A stretch of 64,000 bases of DNA from Paenibacillus sp. USDA918EY (GTDB taxonomy: Bacteria; Bacillota; Bacilli; Paenibacillales; Paenibacillaceae): the NCBI RefSeq assembly GCF_009870825.1, contig NZ_WTWY01000019.1, positions 1-64,000 on the forward strand, given 5' to 3'. How positions within the stretch are numbered: the first letter of the stretch is position 1; each line of letters starts with the position of its first letter. The notes below the pieces were generated by a model. That model did no database searches and was not told the origin of the DNA. It worked only from the letters and a program-made list of their open reading frames with translations. Positions 26,167 to 35,040 of the stretch are shown here, piece after piece. The position numbers and the translations under genes are program-made.

Positions 26167-26888
26167 TTTTCCACCACCATTCCGATCGTTGCTGCAACGA
26201 CTGTGGCTGCGATGACCGCCATGCTCGTGGATAAGAAATAGCTGGCTCCAACCATGATCGCGACGGCGCTCAAGGCGACAATCATGTCCTTCAGGACTTT
26301 TTTTCTGCTCACCATCTGCAAAACAAGCAGACCGATAAACATGCCCGTCAGCGCAAAATCCAAGCCGAATTTTTCGGGATCGGTGATCCATTGACCGAAA
26401 AAAGACCCGGCAATGGTGGCGATAATCCAATTGAGATACGCCGTTACGTTTAATCCATGCATCCATGTTTCGCCGAGGGAGGTTCGGTTCGTCGCCTTGT
26501 TCATCGCTACCCCGAACGTTTCGTCCGTAAGCAGCGTGCCGATCAGCATCGTTTTAAAAGAAGTAAGACGGCGAAAATACGGCGAGATGGCGGCGCTAAG
26601 CAAAAGATGGCGAAGGTTCACGATAAAAACGGTAAGAATGATGGCTGCAGCCGATCCATGCGACGCAATCATCCCCGCCATAATAAATTGCGCCGATCCG
26701 GCATAAATCATCGAGGACATCAGGGTAATTTCCATGATGGATAGGCCGGATGTTTTCCCGACGACGCCCGCGGCAAAACCGATGCTTAAGTAACCGAGCA
26801 GCGTTGGAATGCAATCTTTGACGCCCTGGATAAAGCCGTCTTCGCCGGCATCCAGTTCCCGATTCATGTTTTGAACTTTCTCAGACAC
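26157..26888 (-). CDS. azlC: AzlC, branched-chain amino acid exporter subunit
   Basis: 243 residues with about six to seven membrane helices. FIQGVKDCIPTLLGYLSIGFAAGVVG near the start and LMSSMIYAGSAQFIMAGM are the family signatures, with VNLRHLLLSAAISPYF in the middle. It works with AzlD in efflux of branched-chain amino acids. No regulator is next to it. The 26889-27026 gap is AT-rich promoter-like DNA. Confidence 0.92.
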   Translation of the reverse strand: MSEKVQNMNRELDAGEDGFIQGVKDCIPTLLGYLSIGFAAGVVGKTSGLSIMEITLMSSMIYAGSAQFIMAGMIASHGSAAAIILTVFIVNLRHLLLSAAISPYFRRLTSFKTMLIGTLLTDETFGVAMNKATNRTSLGETWMHGLNVTAYLNWIIATIAGSFFGQWITDPEKFGLDFALTGMFIGLLVLQMVSRKKVLKDMIVALSAVAIMVGASYFLSTSMAVIAATVVAATIGMVVEKWK

Positions 26889-27026
26889 GTTATTTATCCT
26901 CTATTCTTTTCCATATTCTCAGATGTTAACTTGGATAATATATGTCGACGATGCGACAAGCCAAATGTGCGTTATAACAAATCTATTGTGCATTATATCA
27001 TACGAAATACCAAGAATAGAATAGTT

Positions 27027-27389
27027 TTAGTCACGCAGATTCGAAGGAACCATGGCGGAGCGGCGGCTTCGATTTCCATCCTGCACATGTTTACGCAAGA
27101 AGGATAAGGTCATCTCAAAACATTCCGCGGCCTCCGGTGTATCTAGTTGAAATTGGTATTCATGCGGTACAACGCCGTGGGACGGCGGATAAAACAAGGA
27201 GGTCGCGGGCACGTTCACCGCCTGAAGTTTAGCCTCCAGTTCCTTCCCGTGCCTTTCAAAAGAACCGGTGTTGCCATCCGTAATAAACGTCGGCGACCGA
27301 CTTTTCCATTGCCGTATTCCGACCTGTTGAAATTTGGTTCCGTAATCCGATCGGTCATCATCTTTATCGGATGGCACGCAAAGGGACAC
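27027..27389 (-). pseudogene. Alpha/beta hydrolase, C-terminal remnant
   Basis: Residues after about 30 read SPTFITDGNTGSFERHGKEL, LQAVNVPATSLFYPPSHGVVPHEYQF and TPEAAECFEMTLSFLRKHV. This is the last third of an alpha/beta-hydrolase-3/esterase protein with the catalytic Asp (in TDGNTG) and His (in VPHEYQF) strands. The nucleophile elbow and oxyanion hole are missing, and the first 30 residues do not fit the family. It is a decayed gene. Confidence 0.7.
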
Positions 27390-27539
27390 GCATGCAAAAA
27401 ACAGACCGCAGGCACATTTAGCGGTCCGTAAACTTTTTGACAGCTGCCCTATGGAAATCGGGCGCTCTATCAGTCACACATTATACGAAAACTTACTATA
27501 TATAGTTATGTCAGATAGAAACCGAATCTGGCGAATGCC

Positions 27540-28523
27540 ATGAAATTTTGGAAAGGAGGGTTTCATATTTCCCCTTTATCCATGATGTCCCGCAACCGGA
27601 AAGGGTCTCGCGTATTCTTCGACAATGAAGGAAAAATCCAGCTCTTCTGGCGCATTCTGCTGGGTTGGCTGGCGTTCGCGGCCGGGCTTGGGCTCGCCGT
27701 AGCCGCCGCCACCGCCGCCGGTTCATACGGGTTCCCCACCCTGGCACTTCAGCTCATTTTAGCGGTCGTCACAACCGGCGTTAGCGTACCGTTGATTTAT
27801 GTATTGCGGCGTTATGCCGACAGGCGTCCTTGGAGCGGCTTGGGCTTGAGTTCGCCTCCGAAAGGTCTGCCTTATTTTCTGCTCGGGATGGGTCTTCTTG
27901 CTTTGCTGACGACGGCGTCTCTCCTCATCGGCAGCGCGCTTGGGTGGCTGCATGTCGTGGCTTTTCATTTGCCCGTAACGACCCTCTTCCTCATCTTGAT
28001 CAACTCGGCTATCGCTTTTTTCTATGAAGCGTTTCCCGAAGAGATTGCCTTCCGCGGTTATTTGTATCGGAACCTGAACACGAGGCTCCCGCGCTGGCTT
28101 GCCCTGATCATTCAGGTCGTCCTGTTCGTGCTTGCGCCAGTGGCGCTAACCGCGTTCATGGTTCTTGCCGGCATTGCGACCTGGGATCAAATTACGGTGG
28201 ACTATATGATCAATCTGGTCGCCTTCGGCACGATGTTGCAGCTATGCCGCATCCTTTCGGGCAACCTTTGGATGAATATCGGTTTCCATTTGGCATGGCT
28301 CGAGATGGTCCGGTATGTCGTTGTCCCCTCTCCGTCCGCGATCGTCGAAGTGGAGTATATTTCTCCGCTTGCCGGTTACCTGGTGAATATCGGAACCGTG
28401 GTGCTTGGCGTCATCGTACTCTTTGTCTGGTCGCTTCGAAAAAAGGTGGGTTGGAACCGGATCGAACCTGATCATCGGTCCGAATTCCAACATCTGACGT
28501 CTTTCCGAAGTATTGGCTGGTAG
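27540..28523 (+). CDS. CPBP-family intramembrane metalloprotease-like protein
   Basis: Up to 327 residues with about eight membrane helices. The CPBP/Abi signature is PEEIAFRGYLYRNL with the EExxxR motif, and NIGFHLAW may supply the second histidine motif. Members include type II CAAX-prenyl endopeptidases and bacteriocin self-immunity proteins. The start is odd: a strong AAAGGAGGG lies inside the apparent gene at 27552-27560, six bases before an in-frame ATT (27567), while the ATG at 27540 has no ribosome site and the ATG at 27582 is too far downstream. An ATT start is possible but unproven. It ends shortly before the convergent sulfonate operon. Confidence 0.78.
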   Translation: MKFWKGGFHISPLSMMSRNRKGSRVFFDNEGKIQLFWRILLGWLAFAAGLGLAVAAATAAGSYGFPTLALQLILAVVTTGVSVPLIYVLRRYADRRPWSGLGLSSPPKGLPYFLLGMGLLALLTTASLLIGSALGWLHVVAFHLPVTTLFLILINSAIAFFYEAFPEEIAFRGYLYRNLNTRLPRWLALIIQVVLFVLAPVALTAFMVLAGIATWDQITVDYMINLVAFGTMLQLCRILSGNLWMNIGFHLAWLEMVRYVVVPSPSAIVEVEYISPLAGYLVNIGTVVLGVIVLFVWSLRKKVGWNRIEPDHRSEFQHLTSFRSIGW

Positions 28524-28581
28524 GCAACGCTAGCTCGAATATCCGCATGTTCACTTTGTACGATCCGCTGTCCAAAATCGT

Positions 28582-28615
28582 AAAAGGCACCCGATTTAAC
28601 GCATCGGGTGCCTTC
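28582..28615. terminator. Terminator between the CPBP gene and the sulfonate operon
   Basis: AAGGCACCCGAT at 28584-28595 pairs perfectly with ATCGGGTGCCTT at 28603-28614. T-rich on the minus strand, so it mainly serves the ABC operon; it can also serve the convergent CPBP gene. Confidence 0.85.
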
Positions 28616-28630
28616 ATCCATTTCAACAGC

Positions 28631-29407
28631 TTAACGTCTCAGTGACGTCGTGCTGACCACGCCGTACCTGGACAGCAGCTTCCGCCCGAGCAGCGCGACC
28701 GCCCGGTCCGTAAGAAATCCCATCAGCCCCAGGCAGATCAGTCCGACGAAAATCCAGTCGGTCCGAAAAAACAACCGCGAATTCCAGATCAAATAACCGA
28801 CGCCTTCGTTGGAAGCGATCATCTCGGCGCCGATGATCGCCATGAACGACGTTCCCATCGCAAGGCGGATGCCCGTAAAGATGTAAGGAACCGTCGACGG
28901 TATGATGACATGGATGACGATCTGCCATTCCGACGCGCCCATGCTGCGGGCGGACCTGATTTTGTCCTCTTCGACGGATAAGACGCCGGTTAACGTATTC
29001 AGGATAACGATAAAAAATGTGGCGTACATAATCAGCATCACTTTGGATGTTTCCCCGATGCCGAACCACACGAGAAACAAGGTAATGAAAGCGATCGGCG
29101 GTATAAACCGGATAAAGTTGAGGAACGGCTCCGCAAATGCCCGAATCGCCCCTACTTTTCCGATGACGATGCCGACGGGCACGGCGATCAGGCTGCCGAG
29201 CGTCCAACCGAGCAGCACGCGGTATGCGCTAATGCCGATATATTGCAGCAGCGTGCCGTCCGCAAGCAGCTCATAACCGCCTTTTGCCGTGTACAGCGGT
29301 CCCGGAAGGATTTCCGGTCCGTAGACCAACGATATGAGCTGCCATAGAACCAAGATGACAATCCAGAAGATCATATTCAGCGGCGTTTTTTTGATTTTTG
29401 CGTTCAT
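28631..29407 (-). CDS. Sulfonate/taurine-type ABC transporter permease (SsuC-like)
   Basis: 258 residues with six membrane helices and the EAA loop IRSARSMGASEWQIVIHVIIPSTVPYIFTG. Typical segments are NFIRFIPPIAFITLFLVWFGIGETSKV and GRKLLSRYG at the end. It imports organosulfur compounds (aliphatic sulfonates, taurine or sulfate esters) with the ATPase and binding protein encoded directly upstream. Last gene of the five-gene operon that begins with the MarR gene at 33266. Specificity for sulfonates is inferred from family and from the arylsulfotransferase gene in the operon. Confidence 0.9.
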   Translation of the reverse strand: MNAKIKKTPLNMIFWIVILVLWQLISLVYGPEILPGPLYTAKGGYELLADGTLLQYIGISAYRVLLGWTLGSLIAVPVGIVIGKVGAIRAFAEPFLNFIRFIPPIAFITLFLVWFGIGETSKVMLIMYATFFIVILNTLTGVLSVEEDKIRSARSMGASEWQIVIHVIIPSTVPYIFTGIRLAMGTSFMAIIGAEMIASNEGVGYLIWNSRLFFRTDWIFVGLICLGLMGFLTDRAVALLGRKLLSRYGVVSTTSLRR

Positions 29408-29428
29408 GACGTCCCTCCTCCCCTACTC

Positions 29429-30199
29429 TTAAAAATGCGACTGGATCCGGTTGTACAATGCGTGGAATTCGGGTGCTGTCATGTCGCGCGGATAAGCCAG
29501 CGGCACATCGTATACATGCGTAATTTTGGACGAAGGCCCCGCCGACATGATGCCGATGCGGCCTCCGAGCAGAAGAGCTTCCTGGATATCATGCGTCACG
29601 AAAATGACCGTTTTGTCGGTATCCTTCCAAATGTTCACCAGCTCCCTTTGCATCGTTCGCCGGGTCATCGCGTCGAGGGCGCCGAACGGTTCATCCATCA
29701 GCAGAATCCCCGGGTCGTTCGCGAGCACCCTTGCCAATTGGACCCGCTGTTTCATGCCGCCGGACAACTCGCGAGGGAATTTGTTCTCATGCCCACGGAG
29801 CCCTACAAGATCGATGAATCGATCCGATACCTCCTTCCGTTTCGCGGCAGGGATACGTTTCATGCGCAAGCCGAACTCCACGTTCTCCCTGACCGTCAAC
29901 CATGGAAAAAGCGATGAATCCGCCTGCTGAAATACTACCGCGCGGTCCTGTCCCGGCCGATCCACCTCATTTTCGCCAACCCGGACCTGTCCCGAGGTTT
30001 TGGACACGAATCCGGCGATCAAGCTGAGCAGAGTGGATTTTCCGCAGCCGCTCGGCCCGAGCAGGACGAAAAACTCCCCTCCCTTAACGACCAAATCCAC
30101 GTCTTGAATAATGTAATGGAGATTTCCGGCACCCTGCGGTGCGTAGCTCTTATTCAGCCGCTCAATATGAATTTCGTTAGGCCTTGGCAATGCGCTCAT
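29429..30199 (-). CDS. Sulfonate/taurine-type ABC transporter ATP-binding protein (SsuB-like)
   Basis: 256 residues: Walker A GPSGCGKST, Q-loop VFQQADSSLFPWLTVRENVEFGL, signature ELSGGMKQR, Walker B ILLMDEPFGALDAMTR, H-loop FVTHDIQEAL. The FPWLTV and GGMKQR wording is characteristic of the nitrate/sulfonate/taurine group. I chose the ATG at 30199 because GGAGGGAAGCCG stands before it; the longer frame up to 30373 overlaps the binding-protein gene. Twelve bases separate it from that gene. Confidence 0.92.
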   Translation of the reverse strand: MSALPRPNEIHIERLNKSYAPQGAGNLHYIIQDVDLVVKGGEFFVLLGPSGCGKSTLLSLIAGFVSKTSGQVRVGENEVDRPGQDRAVVFQQADSSLFPWLTVRENVEFGLRMKRIPAAKRKEVSDRFIDLVGLRGHENKFPRELSGGMKQRVQLARVLANDPGILLMDEPFGALDAMTRRTMQRELVNIWKDTDKTVIFVTHDIQEALLLGGRIGIMSAGPSSKITHVYDVPLAYPRDMTAPEFHALYNRIQSHF

Positions 30200-30210
30200 C
30201 GGCTTCCCTC

Positions 30211-31221
30211 CTATTTCAATTCGATGACGCGGTCCGGAAACGCTTGGCGTACCGGGTCCAGATTCAGTTTCTTTTTCAGGTCGAAATCCTTTTCGATGAT
30301 CTTGTTCTCGACCATGTATTTCTTCTGACCGACCAATCCCTCGTACGCTTTTTCCGTGAAGCCGATGTTCCACGGATTTTTCGGAAGATCCTTTAACGTC
30401 GCCTCCCTGGGCTGCTTTACTTCGTCGTACATGATATCCGCCGTCTCTTCCGGGTGGGCCTGCGCGTACGCCGAGGCTTCGTCCAACGCTTTCAGCAGCT
30501 CCACAATCCCTTCCTTGTTTTCCTTGATGATTTGATTGGAGGCAATCAGTCCCGTGCCGAGCCGCACCGGCGTTTTGGACATATCCGACAGCTCATAGGC
30601 TTCCTCCAGCGCGGCGAATTTTTGGTTGAGCACCGCTCCATATACCCATGCCGCATCAATTTCGCCTTTTTTGAGCGCGACGTACGCTTCATCAAAACCT
30701 CCCTGACCTACAAGCGTTACGTCGGACAAAGAGATACCGTTTTGCTGCAGGTATACGTCCCAAAGGTACGGGATAAACGTCCCCCTCGAAAAGCTCAGCT
30801 TCTTCCCTTTGAGCTCCGACGCGCCGGCGATTTCCTTGCGAACAAACAGTTTCCATTCGCTTGCGCTCACATCGGTGGCCGTGCCGGAAGAGGCAAAAAT
30901 CGAATAATCTCCTTTGCTGACCGCGTTAAGCAGCGGGAAATCGGCCCCAAAAGCCACGTCTACCTGCTTGATGAACAAGGAATTTACCCCTTCGGCGGGA
31001 GTCGCGAAGTTTACAAGCTCGGCATTGATGCCGTGTTTTTCGAAAAATCCCTTTTGCTTGGCGACGCGGAAAACCGTATTGGTCGAAATATCGGCGATCT
31101 TAAGCTTTAGTTTGCCGCCATGGTTTGATCCCGCTGCCGTTCCGCAAGCCGCAAGGAGCGAAGCCGACAGCAGCATGGCCAAGACGATGAGGCTGAAGCG
31201 CCGGATGTGCAGCTTATTCAT
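30211..31221 (-). CDS. Sulfonate-type ABC transporter binding lipoprotein (SsuA-like)
   Basis: About 336 residues. The signal peptide ends with the lipobox LAAC. The mature domain has KLKIADISTNTVFRVAKQKGFFEKHGINAELVNF, a NMT1/SsuA-type opening, and VDVAFGADFPLLNAV. The ATG at 31221 has GGAGAGCGG before it and overlaps the end of the arylsulfotransferase gene by eight bases, showing tight coupling. It feeds the permease and ATPase downstream. Ligand is likely a sulfonate or sulfate ester. Confidence 0.88.
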   Translation of the reverse strand: MNKLHIRRFSLIVLAMLLSASLLAACGTAAGSNHGGKLKLKIADISTNTVFRVAKQKGFFEKHGINAELVNFATPAEGVNSLFIKQVDVAFGADFPLLNAVSKGDYSIFASSGTATDVSASEWKLFVRKEIAGASELKGKKLSFSRGTFIPYLWDVYLQQNGISLSDVTLVGQGGFDEAYVALKKGEIDAAWVYGAVLNQKFAALEEAYELSDMSKTPVRLGTGLIASNQIIKENKEGIVELLKALDEASAYAQAHPEETADIMYDEVKQPREATLKDLPKNPWNIGFTEKAYEGLVGQKKYMVENKIIEKDFDLKKKLNLDPVRQAFPDRVIELK

Positions 31222-32668
31222 CGCGGCCGCTCTCCTTCCTGACTTCTTCGTCCGTCGTGGCGACGCAGAAGGCGCCTTCCCCGTAGGATACTGTCCCTTC
31301 AACTTCTACCGCCGCTAAGGCTCCCCTGGCAGCAGCCCCCGGCAGACGGAAGTCGGCGACATCGATGGGAGCGATTTCCGTTTCGACCGGCTTCTCCAGC
31401 TGCGGGATCCATTCGTACGGAACCCGGTAAGCGCGGTAAACCATGTTGGAATTTCGTTTGTTTTTGTACGGGGAAATGTATTCCCATACGAGTTCATGCT
31501 CGGGCGTCACTTCGAAGATCCTTCCGTCGGCACCTTCCGTAATGAGCGTATTGCCGTTCGGAAGACGCTGCGCGGAACTGATATAAGGGCTATAGAAACG
31601 GTATGAGTCAAGCGGCGCCTGGAACCCGGCCTCCGTCGGCGTATACTGCCATTCGATATCCAGCGTCACCGGATTGATCTCCAAAATGCGGGAATGGTCG
31701 CGGCGCGCCACCTTTAGCCCATCCGGAGCTTCGGGGTTCGGACTGCCGTAGCCGCCCCAGCCGCCGTTGTCGAATACGAGGATGTTTCCTTCTCCGGGCA
31801 ATCCTTGAGGAATGAGATGAGCATGGTGCTGGCCGATAATCCAGCCGATATGCTCCGTTTCTTTGGACGAGTAGTCCGGGCCAAGCCTCCACACGATCTT
31901 TCCGGTTTGTTTATCGATAATGGCGATAATATTGGATTCGCGGGCGTCCCATATCAGATTGTCGGGATGGAAACGCTCGTCGCCCGCATCGTAATGTTTG
32001 TTCGGGCCAAGGACCGATACGGAGTTGATATGCATCCAGTCTCCCGAGTGCGTACCGAACGCCCGTGTATTGGGATCGCGGAACAAAGCCTGCTTGGCGG
32101 CATCGTCGAATCCCAACTCGTCGAAATGGTCGCTGACCGCCCATTCCCAAACGACATTCCCTTCCCAGTCCACTTCGATGATCGTATCGTCCAACAGTTC
32201 GGTATCCGAAATGTCCGGCCGATTCACGTTTTTATGCGCGAGAATGATCGTGTTCCCTCCGTCAACCTTGGGCGTCAGCCCCGGGGCATAATAGCCGACC
32301 GGGTTGCCTTCCCGCTGATAGTCATGATGCTGGCGCGCCATCCACTGCGCGGGATGTCCCGGATCTTCGATCCAGGCATAACGGTCGAATTTCCAAACGA
32401 TATTCCCGTCCCAGTCCACCTGCACGAGATTGGTTTCGTCCTGAAAACCGTATTTCGGATCGCGTTCCGACGTGCTGCCCAGCACGTAACCGCCGGGAAA
32501 AATTTTGTTCGGAAAGCCCCGCAAGCCTTTCCATAGCCGAACCTCCCTGCCGTTCATGTCGATCAGGAGCGCGCCGGTGTCGGCCGCCTGATAAATCGTA
32601 TACCCGCTCCAGGCTTTGCCTGGCCGATAAACCGTCGTTCCGGTCGGATAAATCGTCGGATGTCCCAT
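31214..32668 (-). CDS. Arylsulfotransferase (ASST) family protein
   Basis: About 484 residues of repeated WDGNIVWKFD, WEGNVVWEWAV, GKIVWRLGPD and LDIEWQYTP strands, the beta-propeller of the arylsulfate sulfotransferase family, with HHAHLIPQG and GNILVFDNGGWGGYG as family landmarks. ASST enzymes move a sulfate group from one phenol to another through a phospho-like histidine intermediate. No signal peptide is evident, so it is probably cytoplasmic, unlike the periplasmic E. coli enzyme. The ATG at 32668 has AAAGGAGAAAC before it; the longer frame to 32845 overlaps the MarR gene. Its position between a MarR gene and an SsuABC-type transporter points to use of sulfate esters as a sulfur source. 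Confidence 0.82.
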   Translation of the reverse strand: MGHPTIYPTGTTVYRPGKAWSGYTIYQAADTGALLIDMNGREVRLWKGLRGFPNKIFPGGYVLGSTSERDPKYGFQDETNLVQVDWDGNIVWKFDRYAWIEDPGHPAQWMARQHHDYQREGNPVGYYAPGLTPKVDGGNTIILAHKNVNRPDISDTELLDDTIIEVDWEGNVVWEWAVSDHFDELGFDDAAKQALFRDPNTRAFGTHSGDWMHINSVSVLGPNKHYDAGDERFHPDNLIWDARESNIIAIIDKQTGKIVWRLGPDYSSKETEHIGWIIGQHHAHLIPQGLPGEGNILVFDNGGWGGYGSPNPEAPDGLKVARRDHSRILEINPVTLDIEWQYTPTEAGFQAPLDSYRFYSPYISSAQRLPNGNTLITEGADGRIFEVTPEHELVWEYISPYKNKRNSNMVYRAYRVPYEWIPQLEKPVETEIAPIDVADFRLPGAAARGALAAVEVEGTVSYGEGAFCVATTDEEVRKESGRDE

Positions 32669-32717
32669 AACATGTTTCTCCTTTCCCTCTACCCTAAAAG
32701 TTTTTTCTTCTCCATTC

Positions 32718-33266
32718 TCAATAGGAAACAAACCTGTTGGATCGCTTGCCGCTCTTGGCATGACCCTCCGCTTCAAAGGTTTTTTCTTCACCAGACGGCT
32801 TCGTTGTTCGTATGACCGCATCGGCAAAACCATCCAACCACGCATGCAGCCGCCCGAACAAAGAACTTAAATGATCCAGTTCGGCGGGTGAAAATGAACC
32901 AAAAAGCGTATCGATCATGTAGGTACCTGCCTCCTTGTGGCGTTCGAGCATCTCTTTCCCTTGTTCGGTGATGTCCAGAGACACCGCTCTCCGGTCCGAT
33001 TCGCTCCGTTTCCGCACGGCAAATCCGAGTCCCTCCAGCTTGTCGCAGATCGCGGTAACGGCGCCCGACGTAAAATCAAGCTGTTCCCCCAAGTCCCCAA
33101 GCCTTTGTTCCCCGTCTCGCATAATCGTATTAAGGATGAGCATGCCGGGAAGGGGTACGCCTTCAATCGTGATTTTGTCGCGCTCTTTCACGAACCTTCG
33201 GACCAGTTTACGAAAATGCCAATCCGCTTCTTCCATTCGCGCCCAGTCTTTTTCTTTGTCGTTCAT
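32718..33266 (-). CDS. MarR-family transcriptional regulator
   Basis: 182 residues with a winged helix (RLGDLGEQLDFTSGAVTAICDKLEGLGFAVRKRSESDRRAVSLDITEQG, about 55-105) and flanking dimerisation helices. The DRR wing is diagnostic. It is first in the operon with the arylsulfotransferase and SsuABC-like genes, so it probably controls them and itself, perhaps sensing a phenol or sulfate ester. A perfect 15-bp dyad at 33462-33476 is the likely operator. The C-terminal 25 residues are charged and of no known fold. Confidence 0.9.
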   Translation of the reverse strand: MNDKEKDWARMEEADWHFRKLVRRFVKERDKITIEGVPLPGMLILNTIMRDGEQRLGDLGEQLDFTSGAVTAICDKLEGLGFAVRKRSESDRRAVSLDITEQGKEMLERHKEAGTYMIDTLFGSFSPAELDHLSSLFGRLHAWLDGFADAVIRTTKPSGEEKTFEAEGHAKSGKRSNRFVSY

Positions 33267-33360
33267 GCCTCTCCTTTCGATGTGATCGACCTTTCTTTTG
33301 GCTGATTTTTAAAAATGACCTTCCCTGCCCCGTTGTCGCGAACGTTTGCCGGGAAACAGA

Positions 33361-33414
33361 AAAGGCCCCTCGGTCTCAACCGGCATTTTTCCGGTTTCGA
33401 TCGCAGGAGCCTTT
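33361..33414 (-). promoter_or_regulatory. Hairpin in the leader of the MarR operon
   Basis: AAAGGC(T)CCT pairs with AGGGGCCTTT, and an inner AACCGG/CCGGTT stem caps it; on the minus strand a short T-rich stretch follows. It lies between the putative operator and the MarR start, so it may attenuate read-through. Alternatively it is a stray terminator. Confidence 0.45.
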
Positions 33415-33461
33415 GGTGGACCAATCGGCTGATGATTTGGTTTAATGTTGAAATAACGAGC

Positions 33462-33476
33462 GTTCATTCAATGAAC
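33462..33476. promoter_or_regulatory. Candidate MarR operator
   Basis: GTTCATTCAATGAAC is a perfect inverted repeat with 7-bp arms around one base, the size of MarR-family sites. It is about 195 bp before the MarR start and about 200 bp before the divergent MFS gene. A TTGACG box starts about 15 bp downstream on the plus strand. Confidence 0.6.
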
Positions 33477-33678
33477 AATAACCTGTTGGGCTTGACGTAA
33501 GATTAATCCAATTATTCACACCTGTCAAGTGGGTTATTAGACGATTTTGATTTTTTCGAGTCCGCTTACCTGAAGGCTCTCCCATCATAACAAGATTCGA
33601 CAAATTTCTGTTGACTTGAAAAGCCTTTCATCCTGTAAGATCAAAATGAACATACATAGACAACCAGGAGAAGAAACC

Positions 33679-34884
33679 ATGACCAGAAAAAAAGAAACCA
33701 TCCTTATTTTCGCCTTCACTTTTGCCGCATTCATCCTCGGCACAACCGAGTATGTCATTGTCGGGTTGTTGAAGGACATCAGCTTGTCCCTTGGCATTTC
33801 GGTTGCCGCTGCAGGCATTCTCGTCTCCAGCTTCGCGATCGCATATGCGGCAGGAACGCCGTTTGCCGTCAGTTTGCTGGGCCGCGTTCCCCGCCATATC
33901 ACGATTTTGTCGGCCTATGCCGTACTGCTCTTTTTTAATGCATTAACCGTTTTGGCGGGATCATTCGCTTTGATGTTCGTGGTGCGGGTCGTGACGGCCA
34001 TTTTGTGCGGGTTGACGTTATCCTTGTCGATCGCCGCGGCCAGCGAACACATCGGCGGTTCGCGCCGGGCCGGAGCGGTCGCTTGGATTATCGGAGGATT
34101 TTCCATCGCCAACGTTCTTGGCGTCCCGCTTGGAACCTTCGTCGGGCAAATGCTGGGCTGGCAGTCGGCTTTTATCGTCACTTCCGTCGTCGGCGTCATT
34201 CCGTTCATCCTGATCGCTTCCGTGTTGCCCAAAAGCGACACCCGCAGCGTCAGCTCGATGAAACAGCAATTCGCTTTGTTCAACAATCGGCGGATTCGCC
34301 TTGCCTTTTTTATACCGGTATTAGGTGTCGGCTCCGTTTTTATCGTGTATACGTACATCACTCCCCTTTTGGAAAACGTGCTGGGCATTCCGCAAGCATG
34401 GACAAGCGCGGTTCTGCTGGGATACGGCGGCTTAACGATCTTGAGCAACTGGATCGGCGCCAAAGTCGCGCAAGGCAATTCGAGGGTCAAATTAAAGGCG
34501 ATTTTTCTGATTCAAAGCGGCCTTATGATGGCGCTGGGCCTGACGCTTCGTTTGACTTGGCTTGCTCTGTTCTGCGTCATGCTTGTCGCCCTGTTTTCGT
34601 ATGCGCTAAGCGCGGCCGTCCAGCTCTACCTGATCGATTTGGCGGATGCGGCGGGAGGCGGCTCGAAGGACTTCGCTTCTACGCTGATGCCTGTGGCATC
34701 CAATTTGGGTATTGCCATGGGCTCGCTGCTCGGAAGTTTTGTCGTGGACCGAATCGGTCTCGCGTATTTGCCGTGGGCGGCGCTTGCGTTCGCCATCGGC
34801 GCTTTTGCCGTTACCTCACGCTGCCATCAGCTGGACCAGGAGGAGTCGGGTTTCGCCGCCGTTTCTTCCGTCCGGCCGACATGA
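33679..34884 (+). CDS. MFS transporter, DHA1 (AraJ/YdhP-like) family
   Basis: About 401 residues and 12 membrane helices. The opening FAAFILGTTEYVIVGLLKDISLSLGIS and GTPFAVSLLGRVPRH match sugar/drug exporters of the AraJ, YdhP and Cml type. The ATG at 33679 has CCAGGAGAAGAAACC before it; the frame is open further upstream but lacks support. A TTGACT box near 33612 with TGTAAG/TAAGAT downstream may be its promoter. It is divergent from the MarR gene and may share its regulation. Substrate unknown. Confidence 0.88.
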   Translation: MTRKKETILIFAFTFAAFILGTTEYVIVGLLKDISLSLGISVAAAGILVSSFAIAYAAGTPFAVSLLGRVPRHITILSAYAVLLFFNALTVLAGSFALMFVVRVVTAILCGLTLSLSIAAASEHIGGSRRAGAVAWIIGGFSIANVLGVPLGTFVGQMLGWQSAFIVTSVVGVIPFILIASVLPKSDTRSVSSMKQQFALFNNRRIRLAFFIPVLGVGSVFIVYTYITPLLENVLGIPQAWTSAVLLGYGGLTILSNWIGAKVAQGNSRVKLKAIFLIQSGLMMALGLTLRLTWLALFCVMLVALFSYALSAAVQLYLIDLADAAGGGSKDFASTLMPVASNLGIAMGSLLGSFVVDRIGLAYLPWAALAFAIGAFAVTSRCHQLDQEESGFAAVSSVRPT

Positions 34885-34907
34885 GTACCCAAGCCAATTC
34901 GAACCTT

Positions 34908-34950
34908 CAAAGCGCTGCGACCGGAACATTCCGGTCACGGCGCTTTTTTT
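34908..34950 (+). terminator. Intrinsic terminator after the MFS gene
   Basis: AAAGCGCTGCGACCGGAA pairs with TTCCGGTCACGGCGCTTT, followed by a run of T. Confidence 0.85.
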
Positions 34951-35040
34951 TAGAATCATGTTTAAAGGGGCTCATGTTTGCGGCGTGCCGTTCCTATATG
35001 CGAAGCTTAGACTGAGGCAACCCCAACGAACCGCACTCTT

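Noticed and set aside
27027-27389. Functional alpha/beta hydrolase
   Set aside because: Only the C-terminal third is present and the serine elbow is missing.
30200-30373. Longer start for the SsuB-like ATPase
   Set aside because: Overlaps the binding-protein gene and lacks a ribosome site; the ATG at 30199 has GGAGGG.
33361-33414. Riboswitch or T-box before the MarR operon
   Set aside because: The hairpin lacks conserved T-box or SAM/cobalamin elements; it is called only a leader hairpin.
34005-35015. 336-codon plus-strand frame after the MFS start
   Set aside because: Different frame of the MFS gene, Arg/Cys-rich, no ribosome site.
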